From Bacillota bacterium (GTDB taxonomy: Bacteria; Bacillota; UBA4882; UBA8346): a stretch of 32,614 nucleotides of DNA. The translations under genes and the position numbers were made by a program. Where the stretch lies: the NCBI GenBank assembly GCA_012728785.1, contig JAAYEK010000185.1, positions 1 to 32,614 of the forward strand, written 5' to 3'. Shown here one piece after another: positions 15,269 to 23,328 of the stretch (the stretch's first letter is position 1; every line of letters starts with the position of its first letter). The notes beneath the pieces are model-generated. The model worked only from the letters and a program-made list of their open reading frames with translations, did not search any database and was not told where the DNA came from.

Positions 15269-16246
15269 ATGAAGAAATTGGTCCTGGTTTGTTTAGCTTT
15301 AATTTTAGCCTTATCTCTCAGCACGGGGTGTAACAGGCAATCAGAAACTTTCTCATTAAAACTTTCTACTGTCCTTGCCGACAATGATCCGATCACTATT
15401 GGTTTGACAGCCATGGCAAAAGAAATTGAAGAAAAAACCGATGGAAAAGTTACTGTGGAAGTTTACCCCTCCTCACAGCTGGGCGATACCGGAGATGTTT
15501 TAGAACAGGCCAAGAGCGGCTCCAATGTTGGTGTTGTTATTGATACCGGTATGTTGGCGGATTATGTGCCGGATATGGCTATTTACACCGCCCCTTATGT
15601 TTTTGATAATGTCAAGGAAGCCCGGGCTTTTATCGAAACAGACATTTTTAAAGCTTGGGATAAAGAACTGGCCACTCACGGTCTGCGTGATTTAAGCTGT
15701 AACTGGTATCAAGGAGCCCGCCATTTCCTAGCCAATAAACCCATCAATACTCCTGCAGATCTAAAAGGAGTCCGTGTTCGAACCATGGGTTCCAAGGTAG
15801 CCCAGGAATCCATGAAAGCTATGGGCGCCATACCTACCTCCTTAGCTTGGAGCGAAGTATATTCGGGACTTCAACAAAAGGTTATTGATTCCGCCGAAGC
15901 TCAGTTACCAGCTGTTTATGGCGCTTCTTTACATGAAGTAATTAAATATGTAGCGGAAACCGGCCACTTCTTGCTTTACACCGGTCTTGTTATTTCCGAA
16001 GAATGGTTCCAATCACTACCAAAGAACTATCAAGAGATTGTCATTCAGGCTTCCATATCAGGCGGGGACTATGCCACCGAGCTTACTTTGGAAAAAGAAG
16101 TTGAATACAAAAAAAACATGGAGAAATTTGGGGTTACCTTTATGTCAGTTGATTTAACTCCGTTCAAAGAAGCTTCTTCATCAGTCTATGAAACAATGGG
16201 TTGGTCCCAATTAAAAACTGAAATCGATACCGCTTTAGGCAAATGA
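15269..16246 (+). CDS. dctP: TRAP transporter substrate-binding lipoprotein DctP
   Basis: A 325-residue extracytoplasmic binding protein of the TRAP family that captures an organic acid and hands it to DctQM. Residues 1-22 are a lipoprotein signal with lipobox LSTGC. Family hallmarks are LSTVLADNDPITIGL, the VEVYPSSQLGD region, and GVRVRTMGS, whose Arg normally pairs with the substrate carboxylate; AWSEVYSGLQQKVIDSAE follows. The ATG at 15269 has AGGAGG 8 nt upstream; a TTG two codons earlier is less likely. A hairpin terminator follows, so this gene is probably expressed above dctQM. Context with uxuA and uxuB suggests a hexuronate or aldonate ligand. Confidence 0.94.
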   Translation: MKKLVLVCLALILALSLSTGCNRQSETFSLKLSTVLADNDPITIGLTAMAKEIEEKTDGKVTVEVYPSSQLGDTGDVLEQAKSGSNVGVVIDTGMLADYVPDMAIYTAPYVFDNVKEARAFIETDIFKAWDKELATHGLRDLSCNWYQGARHFLANKPINTPADLKGVRVRTMGSKVAQESMKAMGAIPTSLAWSEVYSGLQQKVIDSAEAQLPAVYGASLHEVIKYVAETGHFLLYTGLVISEEWFQSLPKNYQEIVIQASISGGDYATELTLEKEVEYKKNMEKFGVTFMSVDLTPFKEASSSVYETMGWSQLKTEIDTALGK

Positions 16247-16280
16247 CTTCAGACTTGACATTTTAATAATAACTTTCTAA

Positions 16281-16317
16281 AAGAGGCAGGAGTACAATAA
16301 ACTATTGCCTCTTTTTT
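16281..16317 (+). terminator. Intercistronic terminator after dctP
   Basis: AAGAGGCA at 16281-16288 pairs with TGCCTCTT at 16306-16313, followed by more T residues. It probably gives partial termination so that the binding protein outnumbers its permease. Confidence 0.8.
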
Positions 16318-16414
16318 AAAACTCAATCCCACAAGTCTGTGAATCTCTTTAATAAAATACTTGCCGTTCATAAGCCAAAGATAACTTATAGAAAGTAAAA
16401 AAATGGAGGTTTCC

Positions 16415-16939
16415 ATGAAAGAGTTTAACAAAAAAGTTGAAACCATCGAAACTTGGGTCGGCGTAGTTATGCTCACGTCAATTATTCTATTGGTCTTTTT
16501 ATCCGCTATGTTGAGAACAATTAGATATCCTATCGTTTGGAGTGTGGATCTGGCCCAACTGTTATTTGTCTGGATCTGTATGCTAGGCGCGGACATTGCT
16601 TTGAAAAGAAAAGCTCATGTTGGCGTCGATTTGATTACCAAAAGGTTTTCCATTCGGTTGCAAAACATTATCACTCTAGCAACCTATATAATTAGTATTT
16701 TCTTTTTAGCTTATATTACTTATTATGGAATATTTCTTTGTGTCACCAATTATCTGAGAAAGTATCAAACCTTGCAAATCAGCTATTCATATGGAACTGC
16801 TGCGGTCCCGATTGGGAGTATTTTAATGATTTTGACCATTATTGAACAGATGGTTCAGCTAATTACCGATTGGAAAAAACCAAGCAACGCTGATAATTCA
16901 GCAAATTTAGAACTAAGTAATACTAACATCCCGGGTTAA
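16415..16939 (+). CDS. dctQ: TRAP transporter small permease DctQ
   Basis: A 174-residue protein with four membrane helices, the small membrane subunit that pairs with DctM. Helices lie near residues 17-38, 48-68, 85-107 and 127-148. The family's VDLAQLLFVWICMLGADIALKRKAHVGVDL spans helix 2 and the following loop. GGAGG is 5 nt before the ATG at 16415. An in-frame ATG at 16403 overlaps that Shine-Dalgarno and is rejected. It is followed 38 bp later by dctM. Confidence 0.92.
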   Translation: MKEFNKKVETIETWVGVVMLTSIILLVFLSAMLRTIRYPIVWSVDLAQLLFVWICMLGADIALKRKAHVGVDLITKRFSIRLQNIITLATYIISIFFLAYITYYGIFLCVTNYLRKYQTLQISYSYGTAAVPIGSILMILTIIEQMVQLITDWKKPSNADNSANLELSNTNIPG

Positions 16940-16977
16940 TAAAATTTATATCTTTAAGTTTGGAAAGGAGCAAACCT

Positions 16978-18258
16978 ATGGAAGCCGTAGCAATAGTATT
17001 TTTTGTTTTATTATTACTAAATGTCCCTCTTGCTTTTACAATCGGTATTTCAAGCCTATTTTTCTTCTTTACAACACCGGATTTATCCTTGACCATTCCA
17101 GTACAGAAAATGATGGCCAGTACCCAAAGCTTCCCCTTACTGGCAGTGCCATTTTTTGTGTTGGCCGGCAACTTAATGAACGCCACTGGTATCACTTCAC
17201 GTCTGATTAAATTTTCCACTGTGCTAACCGGTCATATGCGCGGCGGGCTTGCCCATGTATCCTGTGTGCTATCTACCTTGATGGGGGGGATCTCCGGTTC
17301 AGCTTGCGCCGATGCAGCTATGGAATCCCGTATTCTCGGACCCGCCATGGATCAAAAAGGTTATTCCAAGGGATACTCCGCTTCGGTAATCGCCATGACT
17401 AGCTTGATCACAGCCACCATTCCTCCGGGAGTCGGCTTGATCTTATATGGTGTCACCGGTGAAGTTTCTATCGGCAAACTTTTCATCGCCGGTATCATCC
17501 CCGGTATTATCATGATGTTCTTCTTAATGTTTACTTCCGGGATTATTGCTAAAAAACGTAATTATCCCGTGGAGAGAACGACCCGACCGACTTTTAAGGA
17601 AGTTTGGACCAGTTTTCTCGAATCCATCTGGGCCTTAATCTTTCCCATCATCTTAATCGTCGGGATTCGTTTCGGAATTTTTACCGCCTCCGAAGCTGGT
17701 GCTTTCGCAGTTGTTTACGCCTTTATCATTGGAAAATTTGTTTATAAGGAACTTACTTTCAAAGGGTTTATCGAAGTATTGAAAACCACCCTCTCCGATA
17801 ATGGAGTGATCCTCTTCATTATCATGGCTTCGGGTATCTTTGGTTACAATATTATCTATGATAAGGTGCCGCAAAGCATGGCTATGTTCATTACCGAACT
17901 CTCCGGTAATAAATGGATGGTTTTAACCATAATTCTCAGTTTCGTTTTTGTGGCCGGGATGTTTATGGAAGCGACTGTCAATACTCTTTTATTGACGCCT
18001 ATTTTCTTGCCCATCATAAGGAGTTTCGGTTTTGATCCGGTCTATTTCGGAATCTTATTTATGACTATTATTACCATGGGAGGAATGACTCCCCCGGTTG
18101 GCGTTACTATGTACACCACCTGTTCGATTTTGAAATGTCCCATCGAAGACTACGTTAAAGAATCATGGCCTTTTATGTTGGCAGTCGTTATCGAAGTCGC
18201 AATTTTAGCGGCCTTACCGGATTTTGTATTATTCTTACCAAATTTAGTATTCGGTTAA
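16978..18258 (+). CDS. dctM: TRAP transporter large permease DctM
   Basis: A 426-residue polytopic protein with about 12 membrane segments, the ion-coupled transport subunit of the TRAP system. Signatures include LLLLNVPLAFTIGISSLFFF, PFFVLAGNLMNATGIT, MGGISGSACADAAMESRILGPAM, ITATIPPGVGLILYG and, near the end, MGGMTPPVGVTMYTTCSI. Length matches the family (about 425). AAAGGAG lies 7 nt upstream of the ATG at 16978. uxuA follows after 15 bp, which ties transport to uronate catabolism. Confidence 0.95.
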   Translation: MEAVAIVFFVLLLLNVPLAFTIGISSLFFFFTTPDLSLTIPVQKMMASTQSFPLLAVPFFVLAGNLMNATGITSRLIKFSTVLTGHMRGGLAHVSCVLSTLMGGISGSACADAAMESRILGPAMDQKGYSKGYSASVIAMTSLITATIPPGVGLILYGVTGEVSIGKLFIAGIIPGIIMMFFLMFTSGIIAKKRNYPVERTTRPTFKEVWTSFLESIWALIFPIILIVGIRFGIFTASEAGAFAVVYAFIIGKFVYKELTFKGFIEVLKTTLSDNGVILFIIMASGIFGYNIIYDKVPQSMAMFITELSGNKWMVLTIILSFVFVAGMFMEATVNTLLLTPIFLPIIRSFGFDPVYFGILFMTIITMGGMTPPVGVTMYTTCSILKCPIEDYVKESWPFMLAVVIEVAILAALPDFVLFLPNLVFG

Positions 18259-18273
18259 AGTGAGGAATTTTCC

Positions 18274-19356
18274 ATGAAAATGATCTTACGATGGTTCCCT
18301 GGAGGCGATGACAGCGTAACTTTAGAGCAGATCAACCAAACTCCCGGCATCAGTGGTGTGGCTACTTGTCTACCGGATATTCCAGTCGGTGAGATCTGGC
18401 CTCTCCAGCGCTTAATCACCTTAAAAGAGATGATTAACGCCGCTGGTTTAGAAATTGAAGTGATCGAGAGTGTAAACATCCATGAGGATATCAAAAAAGG
18501 GTTGCCTTCGCGGGATAAATATATTGAAAATTACATCGTAACCATTAATAATCTATCTAAAATCGATATCAAATGTTTATGTTACAATTTTATGCCCGTC
18601 ATCGATTGGGCCAGAAGCGATTTGGCATTTTCCTTAGCGGATGGCAGCACTGCCATGTCTTATCGGCACGAGCAAGTACTACAAATGGATCCCTCTAAAA
18701 TGGCCGATGTTATGATGAATAAAGCGCAAGGTTATTCTTTACCCGGTTGGGAACCGGAGCGACTTAAGTCCATGGCCATGGATATCGAGTTTTACCAGTC
18801 CATGACTACCGATGATTATTGGGCTAATATGAAGTATTTTTTGGATGCCGTGATTCCTCATGCCGAAAAATGCGATCTCAAAATGGCGATTCATCCGGAC
18901 GATCCGCCATGGCCACTCTATGGTCTTCCGAAAGTCATCATCAACTCAGAGAAGATCAGAACCTTTTTATCCTTAAACGATAGTTCTTACAACGGCCTTA
19001 CCTTATGTACCGGTTCTTTAGGCGCTAACCAGGACAATGACCTTCCTGCCATGATCAGGGAATTTTCCTCTCAAGGGAAAGTACCATTTGCCCATATTAG
19101 AAATATTAAACATCTTTCATCTCTTGATTTTGACGAATCAGCCCATATCAGCGAATATGGCGATTTGGATATCTTTGAAATCGTAAGGGCCTTTCATGAT
19201 AGCGGCTTCAATGGCTATATCCGTCCTGATCACGGACGGATGATCTGGGGTGAAAAAGCCCGACCCGGTTACGGCCTTTATGACCGAGCCTTAGGCGCTA
19301 ACTACATATACGGCTTGTGGGAAGCAATTTCAAAAATGAAACAGTCGTCAGTCTAA
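18274..19356 (+). CDS. uxuA: Mannonate dehydratase UxuA
   Basis: A 360-residue TIM-barrel enzyme that dehydrates D-mannonate to 2-keto-3-deoxygluconate (EC 4.2.1.8) in glucuronate breakdown. Motifs: RWFPGGDDSVTLEQINQTPG at the start, CYNFMPVIDWARSDL near residue 110, the metal-site segment MAIHPDDPPW near 205, LCTGSLGA near 247, FAHIRNI near 272 and YIRPDHGRMIWGE followed by RPGYGLYDRALGANY near the end. Length fits the family (350-390). A GTGAGGA-type Shine-Dalgarno lies upstream. It is the first enzyme gene after the transporter. Confidence 0.96.
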   Translation: MKMILRWFPGGDDSVTLEQINQTPGISGVATCLPDIPVGEIWPLQRLITLKEMINAAGLEIEVIESVNIHEDIKKGLPSRDKYIENYIVTINNLSKIDIKCLCYNFMPVIDWARSDLAFSLADGSTAMSYRHEQVLQMDPSKMADVMMNKAQGYSLPGWEPERLKSMAMDIEFYQSMTTDDYWANMKYFLDAVIPHAEKCDLKMAIHPDDPPWPLYGLPKVIINSEKIRTFLSLNDSSYNGLTLCTGSLGANQDNDLPAMIREFSSQGKVPFAHIRNIKHLSSLDFDESAHISEYGDLDIFEIVRAFHDSGFNGYIRPDHGRMIWGEKARPGYGLYDRALGANYIYGLWEAISKMKQSSV

Positions 19357-19370
19357 TTAATTCAACCTGC

Positions 19371-19417
19371 ATCCGGCAAGCACCCTGTGAAAAATGTAAA
19401 TAACAGACTTGCCGGAT
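19371..19417 (+). promoter_or_regulatory. Intercistronic hairpin between uxuA and uxuB
   Basis: ATCCGGCAAG at 19371-19380 and CTTGCCGGAT at 19408-19417 are exact reverse complements with a 27-nt loop. There is no strong T-run, so mRNA stability or processing is more likely than termination. Confidence 0.6.
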
Positions 19418-19455
19418 CAAAATTTATCTTCTAAAATAGGAGGACTGGTTCAAAG

Positions 19456-21072
19456 ATGATCCTTATGAATGCAACTAATTTAGCCTGCAAGAACCAATGG
19501 ATGAGCATTGGTGTAGCGACGCCTTCCTTTAATTATCCCCCCATGGTCGGCAGAACAGTTACGGAGCCAACTTGGATTCATTTTGGAGCCGGAAATATTT
19601 TTAGAGGCTTTATAGCGGAACTTCAGCAAAAACTGTTGGATGCCGGGAACACCAACACCGGTATTATCGCCGCCGAAAGTTTTGATTACGATATTATTGA
19701 CAAAATTTATATACCATATGATAATTTAACTATGTTGGTTTCCTTGAGACCTGACGGAACTTCCGACAAAAAAATCATCGCCAGCATCGCTGAAAGCATT
19801 AAGGCGAATACTTCCGATTTTACGGCAACCCGACGTTTAAAGGAAATTTTCTCTAATCCCAGTCTTCAAATGGTGACTTTTACAATTACCGAAAAAGGCT
19901 ATGCGCTTACTGATCTAAAGGGCCAATTCTTACCGATTATTCAAAGCGATCTAGCGTTGGGTCCGGAAAAAGCCAAACATGTCATGAGTCTAATCACCGC
20001 TTTGGTTTATGAGCGTTACTTAGCTGGACAACTGCCAATTGCCTTAGTCAGTTTGGATAACTGTTCGCATAACGGCGCGAAATTGAAATCTTCCCTATCG
20101 ACAATTGCTCAAGCATGGTTTGATAATGGTTTTATCAAGAATGACTTTCTTGAATATTTAAACGATGACAGAGTGGTTTCATTTCCGTGGAGTATGATTG
20201 ATAAAATCACCCCGCGTCCCTCGGAGCAAATAGCCGAACAACTCACCGAACTCGGTATTACAGCGATGTCCCCGATTATTACCGAAAAAAATACTTTCAT
20301 TGCTCCCTTTGTCAATGCTGAGGTTCCCCAATATCTGGTCATAGAAGATGTCTTCCCCAATAGTCGCCCCCCATTGGAACTGGCGGGAGTCTTTTTTACG
20401 GATCGCGCAACCGTGAATAAAGCGGAAAGAATGAAGGTTACCACTTGTTTGAATCCTCTTCACACCGCCCTTGCCATTTACGGATGTCTACTGGGTTACA
20501 ATTCGATTGCCTCAGAGATGAAAGATCCACAGCTAAAAACTTTAGTGGAAAAAATTGGTTACCAAGAAGGGTTGCCTGTGGTAGTAGATCCGAAAATCAT
20601 AAATCCGCTCACTTTTATTAACGAAGTTATCAATGAACGTTTACCGAATCCTAATATTCCGGATACACCCCAACGTATTGCCACCGATACTTCCCAAAAA
20701 ATACCGGTTCGTTTTGGAGAAACCATTAAATCATATATTCTTAGAGAAGATTTAGACATAACAAAGCTACTTTTCATTCCTTTGGTAATTGCCGGCTGGT
20801 GTCGCTATCTTTTAGGTGTAGACGATAAACTCGCCCCTATGAAAATCAGTAGTGACCCTATGTTACCTGAGCTGACGGAAACCCTCTCCGGGATTAAGGT
20901 AGGCGAACCCCGGACCTATAACGGTCAACTTAAAACTATCCTCTCCAATCAGGTTATCTTTGGAATTAATCTTTACGAAGCGGGTTTAGGCGAAAAAATT
21001 GAGGATTTGTTTATTGAACTAATTACCGGAACGGATGCCGTCCGTAATACCTTAATTAAATATCTGCAATAA
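19456..21072 (+). CDS. uxuB: Fructuronate reductase, mannitol dehydrogenase family
   Basis: A 538-residue NAD-dependent polyol/hexuronate dehydrogenase of the mannitol dehydrogenase family, expected to interconvert D-fructuronate and D-mannonate. The Rossmann part starts with WIHFGAGNIFRGF; SLDNCSHNGAKL follows near residue 198. FPWSMIDKITPRPS near 240 is the family segment before the catalytic domain. The C-terminal helical domain has MKVTTCLNPLHTALAIYG with the active-site Lys, Asn and His. It is somewhat longer than E. coli UxuB. AGGAGG lies 12 nt before this ATG, a loose spacing; no better start is seen. Tagaturonate reductase is an alternative, but the uxuA neighbour favours fructuronate. 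Confidence 0.88.
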   Translation: MILMNATNLACKNQWMSIGVATPSFNYPPMVGRTVTEPTWIHFGAGNIFRGFIAELQQKLLDAGNTNTGIIAAESFDYDIIDKIYIPYDNLTMLVSLRPDGTSDKKIIASIAESIKANTSDFTATRRLKEIFSNPSLQMVTFTITEKGYALTDLKGQFLPIIQSDLALGPEKAKHVMSLITALVYERYLAGQLPIALVSLDNCSHNGAKLKSSLSTIAQAWFDNGFIKNDFLEYLNDDRVVSFPWSMIDKITPRPSEQIAEQLTELGITAMSPIITEKNTFIAPFVNAEVPQYLVIEDVFPNSRPPLELAGVFFTDRATVNKAERMKVTTCLNPLHTALAIYGCLLGYNSIASEMKDPQLKTLVEKIGYQEGLPVVVDPKIINPLTFINEVINERLPNPNIPDTPQRIATDTSQKIPVRFGETIKSYILREDLDITKLLFIPLVIAGWCRYLLGVDDKLAPMKISSDPMLPELTETLSGIKVGEPRTYNGQLKTILSNQVIFGINLYEAGLGEKIEDLFIELITGTDAVRNTLIKYLQ

Positions 21073-21113
21073 ACACCATCAAATTAACAACACAGATAAA
21101 AGGAGTACCTAAG

Positions 21114-21794
21114 ATGGATATTACTAACCGACGACTCAAAGAATCAGCCCGTGAATATGCTTTTCGGATCATTAAAAAAAATATTATTTCATTAAATTTA
21201 AAACCCGGTAGTTTGGTAAGCGAAAATGAACTATCCATAAAACTGGGTTTAAGTAGAACTCCCGTTAGAGAAGCCTTGATTGAATTAAGTAAATCTAAAG
21301 TGGTGGAGATTTATCCCCAAAAAGGTATCTATATCACGCTGATCGATGCGAAATTGGTTGAAGAAGATTGGTTTTTACGTTTGGTTTTGGAAACAGCTAT
21401 CGTAAAAATCGCTTGTGAGGTGGCGACTGAAGAAGATCTAGTTTCCCTGGAAGCCAATCTCCAATTACAAGATTTTTATCTTAAAAATGCTTCACCTAAC
21501 AATTTACTTAAACTGGATGATGATTTTCACGGAATTCTATTTTCCATCAGTAATAAAGAGCGCATCCATTCAATGATGAATAGTATGACTATTCATTTTG
21601 ACCGATTACGTAGCTTAAGCCTTACTACGATAAAAGACATCAAGATCGTCAGCGATCACCAGTTGATCCTAGATGCCATTAAATCCAAGGATAAAGTAGC
21701 TGGAGAAGAGATAATGACCAAACACCTAACTCGCTATCGAATAGACAACGAACAACTTCGCGCTAAATATCCCGATTACTACAAATACAAGTAA
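21114..21794 (+). CDS. GntR family regulator, FCD type
   Basis: A 226-residue transcription factor. The N-terminal winged helix-turn-helix (residues 8-75) has LKPGSLVSENELSIKLGLSR, TPVREALIELSKSKVVEIYP and the wing QKGIYITLID. The C-terminal FCD domain has the metal and ligand residues in DDDFHGILFSISN and SDHQLILDAIKSKD. Such proteins commonly sense uronates or related acids and repress their own catabolic operon (UxuR, ExuR). AAAAGGAG precedes the ATG. It is the last gene of the dct-uxu operon and the probable binder of the palindrome near 15208. Confidence 0.93.
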   Translation: MDITNRRLKESAREYAFRIIKKNIISLNLKPGSLVSENELSIKLGLSRTPVREALIELSKSKVVEIYPQKGIYITLIDAKLVEEDWFLRLVLETAIVKIACEVATEEDLVSLEANLQLQDFYLKNASPNNLLKLDDDFHGILFSISNKERIHSMMNSMTIHFDRLRSLSLTTIKDIKIVSDHQLILDAIKSKDKVAGEEIMTKHLTRYRIDNEQLRAKYPDYYKYK

Positions 21795-21817
21795 GAAACC
21801 ATCATAAATTTGTTAGG

Positions 21818-21991
21818 TTATTTTTTGGTATAAGTAATCTGTTGATATTGATTGATTAAATGATCCAATTGGATACTTACCGCTAATACTTCCGAATCGG
21901 TATAACCCCGCTGGTTCCAAATTTCATTCATTTTAGCCCGGGTGGCAGTTATCTGATTTTTAAGACTTTCTAAATTTTTAAAACGGCGCAT
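21818..21991 (-). CDS. Spo0E-like sporulation aspartyl-phosphate phosphatase
   Basis: A 57-residue protein that fits the Spo0E family, which dephosphorylates Spo0A~P and restrains entry into sporulation. The family's two-helix hairpin is clear: NLESLKNQITATRAKMNEIW, a short turn with QRGYTDSEVL, then AVSIQLDHLINQYQQI. SIQLD is the version here of the SQELD catalytic motif (Gln for the family's usual Glu; the Asp is kept). GAGG lies 9 nt before the ATG. It is convergent with the GntR gene, 23 bp apart, and follows a terminator that isolates it from the nucleoside hydrolase gene. It is a good sign of a spore-forming host. Confidence 0.85.
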   Translation of the reverse strand: MRRFKNLESLKNQITATRAKMNEIWNQRGYTDSEVLAVSIQLDHLINQYQQITYTKK

Positions 21992-22162
21992 GGCATCTTA
22001 CCTCATCATTTGATTTGACGGTTTTATTCAAGTACTTTACTAATATGAAAATATCGATTATCTACTATATTTATTTTATACAAAAATTACAAAGAAAGGT
22101 AAAGGACTTTTGTCCCAAAAGAACTCTTATTTTATTATATAATAGGAAACAATCTAATTTAA

Positions 22163-22190
22163 AAAGACTTAGAAAATCATCTAAGTCTTT
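22163..22190 (-). terminator. Terminator after the nucleoside hydrolase gene
   Basis: AAAGACTTAGA and TCTAAGTCTTT form a perfect 11-bp stem around a 6-nt loop. On the minus strand a T-run follows at once, as expected for a terminator 40 bp past the gene's stop. Confidence 0.75.
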
Positions 22191-22228
22191 GTTAACAGGA
22201 ATATACCGGATTTAGGCGGTGACTAACT

Positions 22229-23176
22229 TTAACTATTCAGTTTTATTGTATCATGGACAATCTTCCAAAACTCGTCGGAGTCGAGGTCAATGACTACTTC
22301 AACATTGGGAGGTCGGTTAAGGCTGCCGTAATAGTCGCAATGAGTCCGGCCATAGGCTAATTCACTTTTTAGTTCGACTTCCACATACATCGGTTTTGTT
22401 TTGAAAATAGCCGGGTTTATCAGATATACTATTGCAGCGGGATCATATATTGGCGAAGCTTCATAGTTATATAATTTTTTAATTGATATAATATAAAAAT
22501 CGATAAAATTAAAGAACAGAGCAGCGTACTTGTTGCCAATCGAGGTTATTCGCTTCACTATTTCTTTTGTTGCTAAGACTTTCTCAGTGATGTTTAATCC
22601 AATCATTACAATTGGTCTACCGCAGGAAATAACAATCTGGGCCGCTTCAGGGTCGGCGTAGATATTAAACTCAGCCGCCGGGGTTATATTGCCAAGTTGG
22701 TACGAACCTCCGATCATCACAATACGCTTAATTTTTGCGATTATTTTTGGTTCTAATCTCATAGCCATGGCTAGGTTGGTTAACGGACCTAAAGCTACAA
22801 AAATAATGTCACCATTTGAATTCAATAAAGTTTTAATAATCAGATTAACGGCATGTCTCGAGTCAAGTGGGATTAGCGGGCCTCCAAAGTTGAAATTCCC
22901 CAGTCCTGTTTCCCCGTGAACATGCTCTGCGATTACTTGTTTTCTGACTATCGGCTGGGACATCCCTGCCGCCACCGGTACCTGAACAACACCAAGGGCA
23001 GAACATACTTTAAGCGCATTTTGGGTGGTCTTTTTCAAGGTGTGGTTTCCGGATACCGCTGTAATGGCTTTTAAATCAAATAAAGGATTTATAGCCGCCA
23101 GCATAATTGCTACCGCATCGTCACAACCGGGGTCGGTATCAAGAATAATCGGAATTTTATTATTAGTTTCTCCCAT
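22229..23176 (-). CDS. Nucleoside hydrolase, IUNH family
   Basis: A 315-residue enzyme that splits the N-glycosidic bond of ribonucleosides to base and ribose. The calcium and ribose site ILDTDPGCDD supplies Asp15, Asp19 and Asp20. VSGNHTLKKTTQNAL, FVALGPLTNLAMA, PAAEFNIYADPEAA (Asn171) and the C-terminal Asp245 are also present. At the position of the catalytic His (His241 of the Crithidia enzyme) it has Tyr244 in SPIYDPAAIV. It ends a minus-strand run with two BMP nucleoside-binding proteins, which fits nucleoside salvage. A 16-bp palindrome lies just upstream. Confidence 0.9.
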   Translation of the reverse strand: MGETNNKIPIILDTDPGCDDAVAIMLAAINPLFDLKAITAVSGNHTLKKTTQNALKVCSALGVVQVPVAAGMSQPIVRKQVIAEHVHGETGLGNFNFGGPLIPLDSRHAVNLIIKTLLNSNGDIIFVALGPLTNLAMAMRLEPKIIAKIKRIVMIGGSYQLGNITPAAEFNIYADPEAAQIVISCGRPIVMIGLNITEKVLATKEIVKRITSIGNKYAALFFNFIDFYIISIKKLYNYEASPIYDPAAIVYLINPAIFKTKPMYVEVELKSELAYGRTHCDYYGSLNRPPNVEVVIDLDSDEFWKIVHDTIKLNS

Positions 23177-23190
23177 GTTTCCCTCTTTTC

Positions 23191-23206
23191 TTAAAACGAG
23201 TTTTAA
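23191..23206. promoter_or_regulatory. Palindromic candidate operator upstream of the nucleoside hydrolase
   Basis: TTAAAACGAGTTTTAA: two perfect 7-bp arms with a GA centre, 15-30 bp upstream of the start codon. It is in position for a repressor site but also close to the ribosome binding site. Confidence 0.4.
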
Positions 23207-23328
23207 TAATTAATCGGTTCCTTTAGATGTAAACTAAAGAAATAATTTGTATTGACTAATAAAATGATTAGAAGAAGAGAATAATTATACCCCCTCCTTC
23301 CATTTTCAAGTTTCGAATTAAGTAATTA

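Noticed and set aside
22015-22215. 66-codon plus-strand ORF
   Set aside because: It is AT-rich, overlaps the terminator hairpin and has no ribosome binding site.
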